Of a stretch of 16,286 bases of DNA, positions 6,276-12,206 are shown piece after piece. A program made the position numbers and the translations under genes. Position 1 is the stretch's first letter; the number at the start of each line of letters is the position of its first letter. This stretch comes from Candidatus Staskawiczbacteria bacterium (GTDB lineage Bacteria > Patescibacteriota > Minisyncoccia > Minisyncoccales > Staskawiczbacteraceae): the NCBI GenBank assembly GCA_943357015.1, contig CALRFZ010000006.1, forward strand, positions 11,030 to 27,315. Reading direction: 5' to 3'. Under the pieces are notes generated by a model. The model was not told where the DNA came from. It did no database searches and worked only from the letters and a program-made list of their open reading frames with translations.

Positions 6276-6292
6276 TTTATGATTTTATAATT

Positions 6293-6354
6293 TATAGTTC
6301 GTAGCTTGTAGACGATTTTTTTGTTCTACTCACTACGCACTACCAACTACTCAC
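6293..6354. repeat. Type C palindrome between rpmC and rpsQ, overlapping the rpmC stop
   Basis: The left arm (6293-6315, TATAGTTCGTAGC...) pairs imperfectly with a longer right arm (6324-6354, TTCTACTCACTACGCACTAC...). Same family as 3107-3169 and 8714-8792. The right arm runs past the rpmC stop codon: the last codons and the TAG stop of rpmC lie within the GTGAGTAG unit of the repeat, so the element has apparently supplied the end of that reading frame. Confidence 0.75.
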
Positions 6355-6535
6355 TTTTCTCGTTAATTATCGTCAAAATTCTTGCAATTTCTTTCTTAGT
6401 ATTATGCATCTCCTTAACATTTTTCAGTTGGTTAGCGGAAAATTTGAATCTCAAATCACTTAACTTTTTTTGGTTTTGCAAAACAGTTTTATGTAATTGT
6501 TTAATATCTTGTTTTCTTAATTCTGCAATTTTCAT
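6347..6535 (-). CDS. rpmC: 50S ribosomal protein L29 (uL29)
   Basis: L29 is a small helical-hairpin protein at the polypeptide exit tunnel, near L23 and the docking site of trigger factor and SRP. The 62-residue product shows the two-helix pattern with KIAELRKQDIKQLHK at the N-terminus, the LRFKFSANQL turn (about 28-37) and a second helix containing NTKKEIARILTIINE (46-60), in which RxLTIxNE is the usual closing motif. It lies between rplP (16-nt gap) and rpsQ. Its last residues and TAG stop fall inside a type C palindrome. There is no Shine-Dalgarno sequence. Confidence 0.95.
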   Translation of the reverse strand: MKIAELRKQDIKQLHKTVLQNQKKLSDLRFKFSANQLKNVKEMHNTKKEIARILTIINEKSE

Positions 6536-6551
6536 AATTATTCAATATTAC

Positions 6552-6968
6552 CTAAAGCTCTCTTTTAATAAACTTGGTTTTAATTGGCAATTTAATGCTA
6601 GCACCCTTAAAAGCTTCTCTGGCTACCTCTTCCTTTAACCCATCAATTTCAAAAATAATTCTGCCGGGTTTAATTGGATAAACATAATGATGAACTCCAC
6701 CCTTACCTCCTCCTAGTGGCACTTCTTCTCCCTTAGAGGTTACAGGTTTATCAGTAAAAATACGCACCCATAATTTCCCACCCTTTTTCATATAACGAAT
6801 AATATGTCTTCTGGCAGATTCAAGTTGCCTTGCAGTTATCCATTTAGTACCCATAGCTTTTAATCCAAAACTACCAAAATTTAGCTGAGTCGCACGCGTT
6901 TCAACTCCACGGGTCACTCCTTTGTGCCATTTTCGGTGTTTAACTTTTTTGGGCATTAATAAACTCAT
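6552..6968 (-). CDS. rplP: 50S ribosomal protein L16 (uL16)
   Basis: L16 binds 23S rRNA near the A-site tRNA and is needed for late assembly and peptidyl-transferase activity. The 138-residue product starts MSLLMPKKVKHRKWHKG; an alternative start is the internal ATG at 6956 (MPKKVK). Conserved blocks are GSFGLKAMGTKWITARQLESAR (33-54), KGGKLWVRIFTDKPVTSKGEE and the GGGKG...YVYPIKPGRIIFEIDG stretch. The loop that reads AVRMGKGKG in E. coli reads EVPLGGGKGG here, so the arginine that is hydroxylated in E. coli appears to be replaced. Stop codon is TAG, 16 nt upstream of rpmC. Confidence 0.97.
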   Translation of the reverse strand: MSLLMPKKVKHRKWHKGVTRGVETRATQLNFGSFGLKAMGTKWITARQLESARRHIIRYMKKGGKLWVRIFTDKPVTSKGEEVPLGGGKGGVHHYVYPIKPGRIIFEIDGLKEEVAREAFKGASIKLPIKTKFIKREL

Positions 6969-6972
6969 TGCG

Positions 6973-7061
6973 ATTCGTTTTCCTACGAATTACGAATCTC
7001 CTCGAATTACGAATACGTTTTCCGTATTTTTCGTAATTCGCTTAAATTCGTAATTCGTAAG
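6973..7061. repeat. Type B palindrome between rpsC and rplP
   Basis: Arms at 6984-7015 and 7028-7059 are a variant of the CGAATTACGAAT family, with a longer stem towards the loop (GAATACG opposite CGTATTTTTC) and a CTCCT centre instead of a T-run. The start-proximal mini-palindrome is replaced by GCGATTCGTTTTCC. It is the most diverged intact copy of the family. Confidence 0.87.
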
Positions 7062-7069
7062 ATAATTTT

Positions 7070-7744
7070 TTAATTAAACTTTTCTCCTTTATAAATCCAA
7101 ACTTTAATTCCAATCACTCCATAAGTACATAACGCTTCATACTGGGCATAGTCAATATCAGCACGGATGGTCTGGCGAGGCATTCTACCTTGCTTTAACC
7201 ATTCTTTTCTAGCAATTTCCACACCATTTAGTCGTCCTGAAACTTCTACTCTCACTCCCTTAATTTCAGTATTTTGCATTACTCTATCTAATACCATTTT
7301 CAAAACTTGCCGAAATGGAATTCTTTTTTCTAATTGCTGTGCCGCCCATTGAGCTACCAACATAGCCGAAACCCAAGGGTTTTTTATTTCTTTAATATCA
7401 ATTTTAATCTGTCTTACTGGCTTAGCTTCCCCTAACCTTGCAGATGAAAACACTTTGTCATTCATCTTTTTAATAATCATAGCTTTTAAACTTTCGGCAC
7501 CTTGGCCACCTCTGCCAATAATAATTCCCGGACGAGCAGATTCAATAATAATATTTATTTTATTAGCTGAATGCTCAATTTCTATATTAGCCACCGCAGC
7601 TTCCACTAGTATTTTTCTTAAAAAATCCTTAATTAAAAAATCTTCCTCTAAAAACTGAGGCATTTTTTTACCATAAAATCCTCTAACATTCCAGTCTTCT
7701 ACTCCTTTAATTCTAAATGATTTTGGATGAACCTTGTGACCCAT
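7070..7744 (-). CDS. rpsC: 30S ribosomal protein S3 (uS3)
   Basis: S3 lines the mRNA entry channel of the small-subunit head and takes part in mRNA unwinding. The 224-residue product begins MGHKVHPKSFRIKG, matching the MGQKVHP N-terminus of the family. It has a type II KH domain with the GXXG loop GRGG at 77-80 inside RPGIIIGRGGQGAESL, and a C-terminal domain containing RVEVSGRLNGVEIARKEW and GRMPRQTIRADIDYAQ. Length is normal. It follows rplV by 54 nt. No Shine-Dalgarno sequence precedes the ATG. Confidence 0.98.
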   Translation of the reverse strand: MGHKVHPKSFRIKGVEDWNVRGFYGKKMPQFLEEDFLIKDFLRKILVEAAVANIEIEHSANKINIIIESARPGIIIGRGGQGAESLKAMIIKKMNDKVFSSARLGEAKPVRQIKIDIKEIKNPWVSAMLVAQWAAQQLEKRIPFRQVLKMVLDRVMQNTEIKGVRVEVSGRLNGVEIARKEWLKQGRMPRQTIRADIDYAQYEALCTYGVIGIKVWIYKGEKFN

Positions 7745-7798
7745 ATTTTTTAAGCTCGAAATTCTAATATTGAAATTCGAAAATTTTATTAATATTTT
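7745..7798. repeat. Possible half element in the rplV-rpsC spacer
   Basis: The 54-nt spacer contains CTCGAAATTC and GAAATTCGAAA separated by TAATATT. These units resemble the arms of the type E palindrome at 8253-8365 but do not form a long stem. It could be a decayed copy or coincidental AT-rich sequence. Confidence 0.3.
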
Positions 7799-8239
7799 TT
7801 ATTTCTTTACTTTTACAGCTTTCACCTTTTTCTTTGATTCCTTAACTTCTATCTTTGAAACTTCGCTTGATTTAGCATTTTTAACCTCAGCCTTACCGCT
7901 AGTTGGTTTAATTTCCTTGAGCGTTAACATAATATGAGATGTTCTTTTGATAATCGGATAAGCGCGTCCGCGACTCATTGGGTGCGATCGCTTTAATTTT
8001 GGACCTTCATCAACCCTAATTTCAGAAATTTTTAAATTTGATTCGTCTAATTTTCTATCATTAACCGCTGAAGCCACTGCGCTATTTAGCAATTTTAAGA
8101 CCGGATCGGCGGTTTTTCTAACAGTAAATTCCAACATCGCTCGCGCTTCAGCCACAGTTTTATTTCTTACCAAATCAACCACTTGTCGTGATTTTCTTGG
8201 CGTTGATCTTAAATTTCTTAATATAACTTTAACTTCCAT
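7799..8239 (-). CDS. rplV: 50S ribosomal protein L22 (uL22) with basic C-terminal tail
   Basis: L22 lines the polypeptide exit tunnel and contacts all domains of 23S rRNA. I use ATG 8237-8239, which gives a 146-residue product starting MEVKVILRNLRSTPRKSRQV, as in the family. An in-frame TTG at 8254 would add five residues, and the intervening GAGAG is a weak Shine-Dalgarno candidate for the ATG. The core has RKSRQVVDLVRNKTVAEA, LKLLNSAVASAVND and the tunnel hairpin GPKLKRSHPMSRGRAYPIIKRTSHI. After about residue 110 a tail of roughly 35 residues rich in lysine and glutamate extends past the usual end; its role is unknown. Confidence 0.96.
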   Translation of the reverse strand: MEVKVILRNLRSTPRKSRQVVDLVRNKTVAEARAMLEFTVRKTADPVLKLLNSAVASAVNDRKLDESNLKISEIRVDEGPKLKRSHPMSRGRAYPIIKRTSHIMLTLKEIKPTSGKAEVKNAKSSEVSKIEVKESKKKVKAVKVKK

Positions 8240-8252
8240 ATTTTTTGCTCTC

Positions 8253-8365
8253 AATAAATTCCAATACCGAATCTCGAAACTCGAAATAAATATTAATTTT
8301 TAGATAAATTCAACTTTCAATTTAATACTTATTTCGGATTTCGAATTTCGTACTTCGGATTTATT
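8253..8365. repeat. Type E palindrome between rpsS and rplV
   Basis: Arms of 44 nt (8253-8296 and 8322-8365) match at 34 of 44 positions around a 25-nt loop. The arms consist of CGAA-containing near-repeats (ACCGAATCTCGAAACTCGAA; TTCGGATTTCGAATTTCG). It is the only complete copy of this family in the window. The right arm runs into the rpsS stop codon and the left arm ends 13 nt from the rplV ATG. Confidence 0.85.
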
Positions 8366-8705
8366 TGCTAGCTGGTTTTTTTGCGTCTCCTGCGGCCGCG
8401 ACTTTAGCTGACTGTGAAGCTTCGGCCTGCTGTTCTAATCCTTTTTGCATCTTACCACCATGTCTAATAAATTTAGTTGAAGCGGAAAATTCTCCTAGTT
8501 TATGTCCCACCATATCTTCAGCGACAAAAACTGGCACAAAATCTTTTCCGTTATGCACTCCAAAAGTAAAACCTACCATTTCAGGAGAAATTGTGGAATG
8601 TCTTGCCCAAGTTTTAATGATAACTTTTTCTTCCTTTCGTGACTTTAAGACTTTTTCAAGTAATCTTGGATCAATAAAAGGACCTTTTCTTAAACTTCTA
8701 CTCAT
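8361..8705 (-). CDS. rpsS: 30S ribosomal protein S19 (uS19)
   Basis: S19 sits in the small-subunit head, forms a complex with S13 and contacts the A-site finger of the large subunit. The 114-residue product begins MSRSLRKGPFIDPRLLEKV, a standard N-terminus, and has the conserved KTWARHSTISPEMVGFTFGVHNGKDFVPVFV (31-61) and GHKLGEFSASTKFIRHGGK (67-85). It extends about 22 residues beyond the usual length (about 92) with an alanine/lysine-rich tail (QAEASQSAKVAAAGDAKKPA). It lies between rplB and rplV, with a type C palindrome before the start and a type E palindrome overlapping the stop. There is no Shine-Dalgarno sequence. Confidence 0.98.
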   Translation of the reverse strand: MSRSLRKGPFIDPRLLEKVLKSRKEEKVIIKTWARHSTISPEMVGFTFGVHNGKDFVPVFVAEDMVGHKLGEFSASTKFIRHGGKMQKGLEQQAEASQSAKVAAAGDAKKPASK

Positions 8706-8713
8706 ATTAGTTA

Positions 8714-8792
8714 TTAGTTTGTAGTGGGTAGTGAGTAGGCGATAGAAACTTTTTTTATTTCTACAAACTACTCACTACCAACTACTCGCTAA
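8714..8792. repeat. Type C palindrome between rplB and rpsS
   Basis: Arms of 35 nt (8714-8748 and 8758-8792) match at 27 of 35 positions around a 9-nt T-rich loop. The perfect inner block is GGTAGTGAGTAG and its complement. The units TTTGTAG and GCGA(T/G)TAG appear in exchanged order in the two arms, suggesting the arms were assembled from short modules. It is the clearest member of the GTAGT family. Confidence 0.88.
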
Positions 8793-8794
8793 TT

Positions 8795-9625
8795 TTATTT
8801 CTTTTTTCTGCGACTAATAATATATTTATTTGTCCACTTCTTTTTATATCTAGTTTTTACTCCCAAAGCCGGCAATCCCCATGGTGTTTTTGGATGTTTT
8901 AATCCAATAGGCTGACGTCCTTCTCCTCCTCCATGCGGATGATCCACTGGATTCATCGCTGAACCTCGTACATGAGGCCTTCTACCTTTTAACCTTGACT
9001 TTCCAGCTTTTCCAACACGATAAAATCTATTTTCTGGGTTTGATACGGCTCCAATTGTAGCAAAACATTCATCTTTAATTCTCCTAACTTCACTGGAAGG
9101 CATCTTAAGATTACAAAATCCATTTTCATGAGCCAATACTTGAGCTGAATTTCCGGCGGATCTGACTAAAATTCCTCCACGCCCTGGTTCCAATTCAATA
9201 TTATAAACATTAGTTCCAACAGAAATATTCTTTAATTTTAATCTGTTACCGGATTTTGACGGCGCATTTTCTGAAAATAATACACTGTCACCCACTTTCA
9301 ATCCCTGCGGAGCAATAATGTATTGTCTAACTTTATCGGCGTATTCAATTAAAGCAATAAAACCAGTTCGGTTTGGGTCATACTCAAGCGCAATAACAAT
9401 TGCAGGAGCATCCATTTTGGTCTGAGAAAATTCAATAATTCGGTATAGCTTTTTAACACCGCCACCCTTATGCCGTACAGTAATTCTTCCAGTTGCCTTT
9501 GACCTACCGACTGATCGACGCACATACTTTACTAATGATTTTTGTGCGCGTTTTTTTGTAAGTAAAGAAAAATCAATTCCTGTCATCCCGCGCCTCGATG
9601 GAGTTGTTGGTTTATAAACTTTCAT
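8795..9625 (-). CDS. rplB: 50S ribosomal protein L2 (uL2)
   Basis: L2 is a core large-subunit protein close to the peptidyl-transferase centre, needed for subunit joining and peptide-bond formation. The 276-residue product has the N-terminal YKPTTPSRRGMTGID, an OB fold (about 60-125) with GRITVRHKGGGVKKLYR before it, an SH3-like domain (about 130-195), and the signature GSAMNPVDHPHGGGEGRQP with the conserved histidines H229 and H231. Length is normal. It follows rplW across a very long palindrome and precedes rpsS. There is no Shine-Dalgarno sequence; the start codon directly abuts the palindrome. Confidence 0.99.
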   Translation of the reverse strand: MKVYKPTTPSRRGMTGIDFSLLTKKRAQKSLVKYVRRSVGRSKATGRITVRHKGGGVKKLYRIIEFSQTKMDAPAIVIALEYDPNRTGFIALIEYADKVRQYIIAPQGLKVGDSVLFSENAPSKSGNRLKLKNISVGTNVYNIELEPGRGGILVRSAGNSAQVLAHENGFCNLKMPSSEVRRIKDECFATIGAVSNPENRFYRVGKAGKSRLKGRRPHVRGSAMNPVDHPHGGGEGRQPIGLKHPKTPWGLPALGVKTRYKKKWTNKYIISRRKKK

Positions 9626-9626
9626 A

Positions 9627-9765
9627 AATTTGAAATTTGAAATTTGAAATTTACAATCAATTTGAAATATTTAAATTATTAAATTTGAAAATATAGTATA
9701 TTTTAATCATTTCAAATTATTTTCTTAAATATTGATTTCAAATTGTAAATTTCAAATTTCAAATT
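9627..9765. repeat. 139-nt nested palindrome between rplW and rplB
   Basis: The outer arms form a perfect 24-bp inverted repeat (9634-9657 with 9742-9765) built of GAAATTT units and ending in ACAAT. An inner pair (about 9660-9675 with 9724-9740) is partly complementary, and the apex holds a perfect palindrome, AAAATATA-G-TATATTTT (9688-9704). The element fills the whole junction: one end is 1 nt from the rplB ATG and the other includes part of the rplW stop codon. Confidence 0.9.
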
Positions 9766-10195
9766 AGAATATCTCTATCTTTTGCCCTTCTTTAATTGTT
9801 ACTACTGCTTTGGTAAAGGCTTTTTTATATCCTTGGGTTTTTCCTAATCGACGTTTTTTCTTTGGACTTTTCATTATATTTACCTGCAAAACCGATACCC
9901 CATAAATTCCTTCCACAGCTTTTTTAATTTCTGGCTTATTAGCATTACTGTAAACCTTAAAAGTGTATTTACTTTTTTCAGACAAAATTGTGGCTTTTTC
10001 GGAAATGTGTGGCTCTTTAACAATTGTATAAGAAAATTTTCCGGCTACATCATTTTTTACAACTTCTTTTCTTGCTTTTTTCTCTTCTAAATTATCGGAA
10101 TTTTCTGCAACCAAAGCCTTAACAGTTTTAGTTTGAACTACTTTTTTTGCCTTTTCCTTCTCTTTTTTATTTTTTAAAAAATCTAGTAATGCCAT
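9764..10195 (-). CDS. rplW: 50S ribosomal protein L23 (uL23) with N-terminal extension
   Basis: L23 sits at the exit of the polypeptide tunnel and is the docking site for trigger factor and SRP. The 143-residue product is about 45 residues longer than usual. The conserved domain begins near residue 54 with YTIVKEPHISEKATILSEKSKYTF and ends in KSPKKKRRLGKTQGYKKAFTKAVVTIKEG. The extra N-terminus (1-50) is strongly charged, lysine/glutamate-rich and begins MALLDFLKNKKEKEKAKK, possibly a short amphipathic helix. No internal ATG sits at the domain boundary, so I keep the long start. It lies between rplD and rplB, as in S10 operons. There is no Shine-Dalgarno sequence. Confidence 0.95.
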   Translation of the reverse strand: MALLDFLKNKKEKEKAKKVVQTKTVKALVAENSDNLEEKKARKEVVKNDVAGKFSYTIVKEPHISEKATILSEKSKYTFKVYSNANKPEIKKAVEGIYGVSVLQVNIMKSPKKKRRLGKTQGYKKAFTKAVVTIKEGQKIEIF

Positions 10196-10222
10196 AGCAA
10201 TATTTAAACTTCGTTTAAAATT

Positions 10223-10279
10223 GAATTTCTAATTTTTAATTTCTAAACAATTTTTAAATTTAAAACTGTTTTTTAATTC
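10223..10279. repeat. Decayed type A palindrome between rplD and rplW
   Basis: The left part (AATTTCTAATTTTTAATTTC, then TAAACAATTTTTAAATTTAA) is nearly the same as the left half of the rplO-secY element, while the right arm is reduced to TGTTTTTTAATTC. It appears to be a degraded member of the AAACAATT family; low complexity limits certainty. Confidence 0.45.
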
Positions 10280-10290
10280 ATTATTATAAA

Positions 10291-10926
10291 TTATTTTTTC
10301 GAAGCAAAAGTGTTTTCTATATCTTTGATTCCATCTTTAGAAACCAATACGTATTTATAATTTAGCAAATCAGCAACATTCAGATTTCTAGCCTCCAACA
10401 CTCCGGTTCTGGCTATGTTTCTTGCCATTAAAAATACTTTTTTATCGGCGTTTTGTGAAACTACTAAACGACTATTGGTTTTAATTGGCAAACTAGTAAT
10501 TGTTTTGGCCATATCCTTAGTTTTGGCTTTCTGAGTATCAAATTCATCCATTACCACCAATAAATTATTTTTCACCTTTTCGGATAAAACCATAAATAAG
10601 GCCTTTCTTCTCATTTTTACCGGAATATCTTTGCTGTAATTTTTGTCATTTCTTGGTCCACCAGAAACTCCACCTCCCTTCCAAATTGGAGAACGAGTAG
10701 ATCCGTGTCTTGCGCGCCCAGTTCCTTTTTGTTGCCAAGGTTTTTTACCCCCTCCCCTCACTTCGCTTCTATTTTGAGTATGGGCGGAAACTTGTCTTTT
10801 ATTGGCAGTTTGTGAAATTAACACCTGGTGCACCAAATCAGCGTTCATTTTAACGTCAAATATTCCGGCTGGTAAAGTCATTTCACCCGCTTCTTTTCCT
10901 GTTTTTGAATAAACTGAAATTTTCAT
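10291..10926 (-). CDS. rplD: 50S ribosomal protein L4 (uL4)
   Basis: L4 has a globular surface domain and a long loop reaching the polypeptide tunnel constriction; in E. coli it also represses the S10 operon by attenuation and translational block. The 211-residue product has the N-terminal ISVYSKTGKEAGEMTLP, the tunnel loop with NRSEVRGGGKKPWQQKGTGR and ARHGSTRSPIWKGGGVSGGP (about 52-92), then the C-terminal Rossmann-like half with VVMDEF and YVLVSKDGIKDIENTF. Length is normal. It lies 16 nt after rplC, the tightest coupling here together with rplP-rpmC. The rplC leader with possible attenuator hairpins makes autoregulation worth testing. Confidence 0.98.
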   Translation of the reverse strand: MKISVYSKTGKEAGEMTLPAGIFDVKMNADLVHQVLISQTANKRQVSAHTQNRSEVRGGGKKPWQQKGTGRARHGSTRSPIWKGGGVSGGPRNDKNYSKDIPVKMRRKALFMVLSEKVKNNLLVVMDEFDTQKAKTKDMAKTITSLPIKTNSRLVVSQNADKKVFLMARNIARTGVLEARNLNVADLLNYKYVLVSKDGIKDIENTFASKK

Positions 10927-10942
10927 ATTTAAACTAATCTAT

Positions 10943-11536
10943 TTACTTACCTCTAATTTCCAATAATGTGCCTCGGTGTCCAGGAATTGCGCCCTTTAAT
11001 GCAATCATATTATTGGCAACATCAATTTTGGCAATTTTCAAATTCTTAACAGTGACTCGGTCATATCCCATTCTACCGGGCATTTTTCTTCCTTTAATAA
11101 CGTGCTGTGGAAACCGCTGACCAACAGAACCAATGGTTCTGGCTTCGTGTTTAGCTCCGTGAGTGGCGTTTCGTCCGGCAAAACCGTGTCTTTTAACTCC
11201 TCCCTGAAACCCTTTTCCTTTTGAAATTCCGGCCACGGTTACTTTATCACCCTCTGTAAATATTGATAAATCAACTTTGTCCCCAATATTTGCCATATCG
11301 TCAGTTCGATTCTCTCTTACATATCTGTATTCCTTGCTACCCATGGACTTTTTAATCTTGCTTTTCTTTTCTAATTTCATAAAACCTAATTGCAAGGCAT
11401 TGTAACCTTCTTTGTCCTTAGACATTTTTTGCAATACCACGCAAGGTCCGGCTTGTACCAAAGTCACTGGAACCACTTTTCCATTAGCATCAAACATTTG
11501 TGACATTTCAATTTTTTTTCCTAAAATAAATTTCAT
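10943..11536 (-). CDS. rplC: 50S ribosomal protein L3 (uL3)
   Basis: L3 is an early-assembly protein that binds near the 3' end of 23S rRNA, with a loop reaching the peptidyl-transferase centre. The 197-residue product shows FILGKKIEMSQMFDANGKVVPVTLV at the N-terminus and the central GISKGKGFQGGVKRHGFAGR followed by ATHG, GSVGQ and KGRKMPGRMG. Q140 aligns with the glutamine that is methylated in E. coli L3. Length is slightly short of the usual 205-210. Uniquely among the internal genes it has a leader of about 115 nt with a strong promoter and three hairpins. rpsJ, which normally shares its transcript, lies upstream of that promoter. Confidence 0.97.
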   Translation of the reverse strand: MKFILGKKIEMSQMFDANGKVVPVTLVQAGPCVVLQKMSKDKEGYNALQLGFMKLEKKSKIKKSMGSKEYRYVRENRTDDMANIGDKVDLSIFTEGDKVTVAGISKGKGFQGGVKRHGFAGRNATHGAKHEARTIGSVGQRFPQHVIKGRKMPGRMGYDRVTVKNLKIAKIDVANNMIALKGAIPGHRGTLLEIRGK

Positions 11537-11552
11537 AAAATTTTCATTAACT

Positions 11553-11572
11553 AAAAACGGGCATCAAGCCCG
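11553..11572 (-). terminator. Terminator-like hairpin (possible attenuator) before rplC
   Basis: Minus-strand reading gives CGGGC-TTGAT-GCCCG (11572-11558) followed by TTTTT, then AGTTAATG and the rplC start 16 nt further on. A 5-bp GC stem with a T-run is a short intrinsic terminator. Because it lies between the promoter and the gene it would reduce expression unless prevented from folding. The sequence CTTGAT in its 5' arm and loop is complementary to ATCAAG in the 3' arm of the upstream hairpin (11613-11629), so an alternative pairing exists. Confidence 0.55.
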
Positions 11573-11579
11573 ACAAATC

Positions 11580-11629
11580 AAAACCCAGTATGGATTTTAT
11601 TTTTGGACTTTTCCCTTGATAATCAAGGG
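11580..11629 (-). promoter_or_regulatory. Two leader hairpins upstream of rplC
   Basis: On the minus strand the leader first forms CCCTTGA-TTA-TCAAGGG (11629-11613, 7-bp stem, 3-nt loop). It then forms AAAATCC-ATACT-GGGTTTT (11598-11580, 7 bp with one G-U pair). Neither is followed by a T-run. Together with the terminator-like hairpin at 11553-11572 they make a three-stem 5' leader unlike any other junction in the window. Whether it senses L4, L3 or something else cannot be seen. Confidence 0.5.
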
Positions 11630-11658
11630 TAGTATCTCAACATTTTCAATTATTCTCC

Positions 11659-11687
11659 AGTATACTAAATATTTTTTAAAATAGCAA
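11659..11687 (-). promoter_or_regulatory. Strong sigma70-like promoter for rplC and downstream genes
   Basis: Minus-strand boxes: -35 TTGCTA (11682-11687), a 17-nt spacer and -10 TATACT (11659-11664). Predicted transcription start is near 11652, about 115 nt before the rplC ATG. It lies between the rpsJ stop and the rplC leader hairpins, so it would drive the main ribosomal-protein cluster separately from tuf-rpsJ. Confidence 0.7.
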
Positions 11688-11707
11688 GCTCAAATTACTT
11701 TTAAATT

Positions 11708-12094
11708 TTAAATCTTAATAGAAATATCAACCCCAGATGGTAAATTCAAATCACGCAAAGCTTCAATAATATGCTCATTAGGACTTATAACATCTAAAAT
11801 TCTTTTATGCACCCTCATTTCAAATTGCTCTCGAGCATTTTTATGAACGAAGGTTGACCTATTAACAGTATATTTTAAAACTTCTGTTGGTAGTGGCACG
11901 GGACCGACAATTTCTACTCCATTACGATTAGCAATATCAATAATTTGCCTTACAGAACTGTCTATAATTTTATGATCATAAGCCTTAAGCTTTATTCTCA
12001 ATTTAGGCATCACGGCCACCGCCCCTTCATTTGGAGTTTCTTGTTTTTCTGATTTCTTTACTATTTTGGGGCTCACAGCCTTTTTTGCCAACAT
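11708..12094 (-). CDS. rpsJ: 30S ribosomal protein S10 (uS10) with N-terminal extension
   Basis: S10 is a small-subunit head protein and, with NusB, part of antitermination complexes. The 128-residue product contains the complete S10 domain from about residue 30 (PKLRIKLKAYDHKIIDSSVR) to the end, with GPVPLPTEVLKYTVNRSTFVHKNAREQFEMR-type signatures and VDISIKI at the C-terminus. The first 28 residues are an extra, lysine-rich tail. An alternative start is the ATG at 12010 (MPKLRIK), preceded by AAGGGG about 11 nt upstream. I prefer 12094 because the intergenic palindrome ends next to it and the frame is open throughout. It lies between tuf and rplC. Confidence 0.95.
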   Translation of the reverse strand: MLAKKAVSPKIVKKSEKQETPNEGAVAVMPKLRIKLKAYDHKIIDSSVRQIIDIANRNGVEIVGPVPLPTEVLKYTVNRSTFVHKNAREQFEMRVHKRILDVISPNEHIIEALRDLNLPSGVDISIKI

Positions 12095-12100
12095 TTTTAG

Positions 12101-12205
12101 TGATTTCTAATTTCCAATACACAATTTCCAATAAAATATCTAAAATATAAATTTAGAACTTATAATTTAGTAATTATTGGAAATTGGTAATTGGGTATTG
12201 GGAAT
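12101..12205. repeat. Type D palindrome between tuf and rpsJ
   Basis: The left arm, rich in TTTCCAAT (from 12103), is complementary to the right arm, rich in ATTGGAAATTGG (12171-12203). The perfect core is CAATTTCCAATAA (12122-12134) with its complement at 12174-12186, and pairing continues less well outward. The arms are built of GGAAATT / GGTAATT near-repeats. A related single arm occurs downstream of secY (158-183). Confidence 0.8.
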
Positions 12206-12206
12206 T

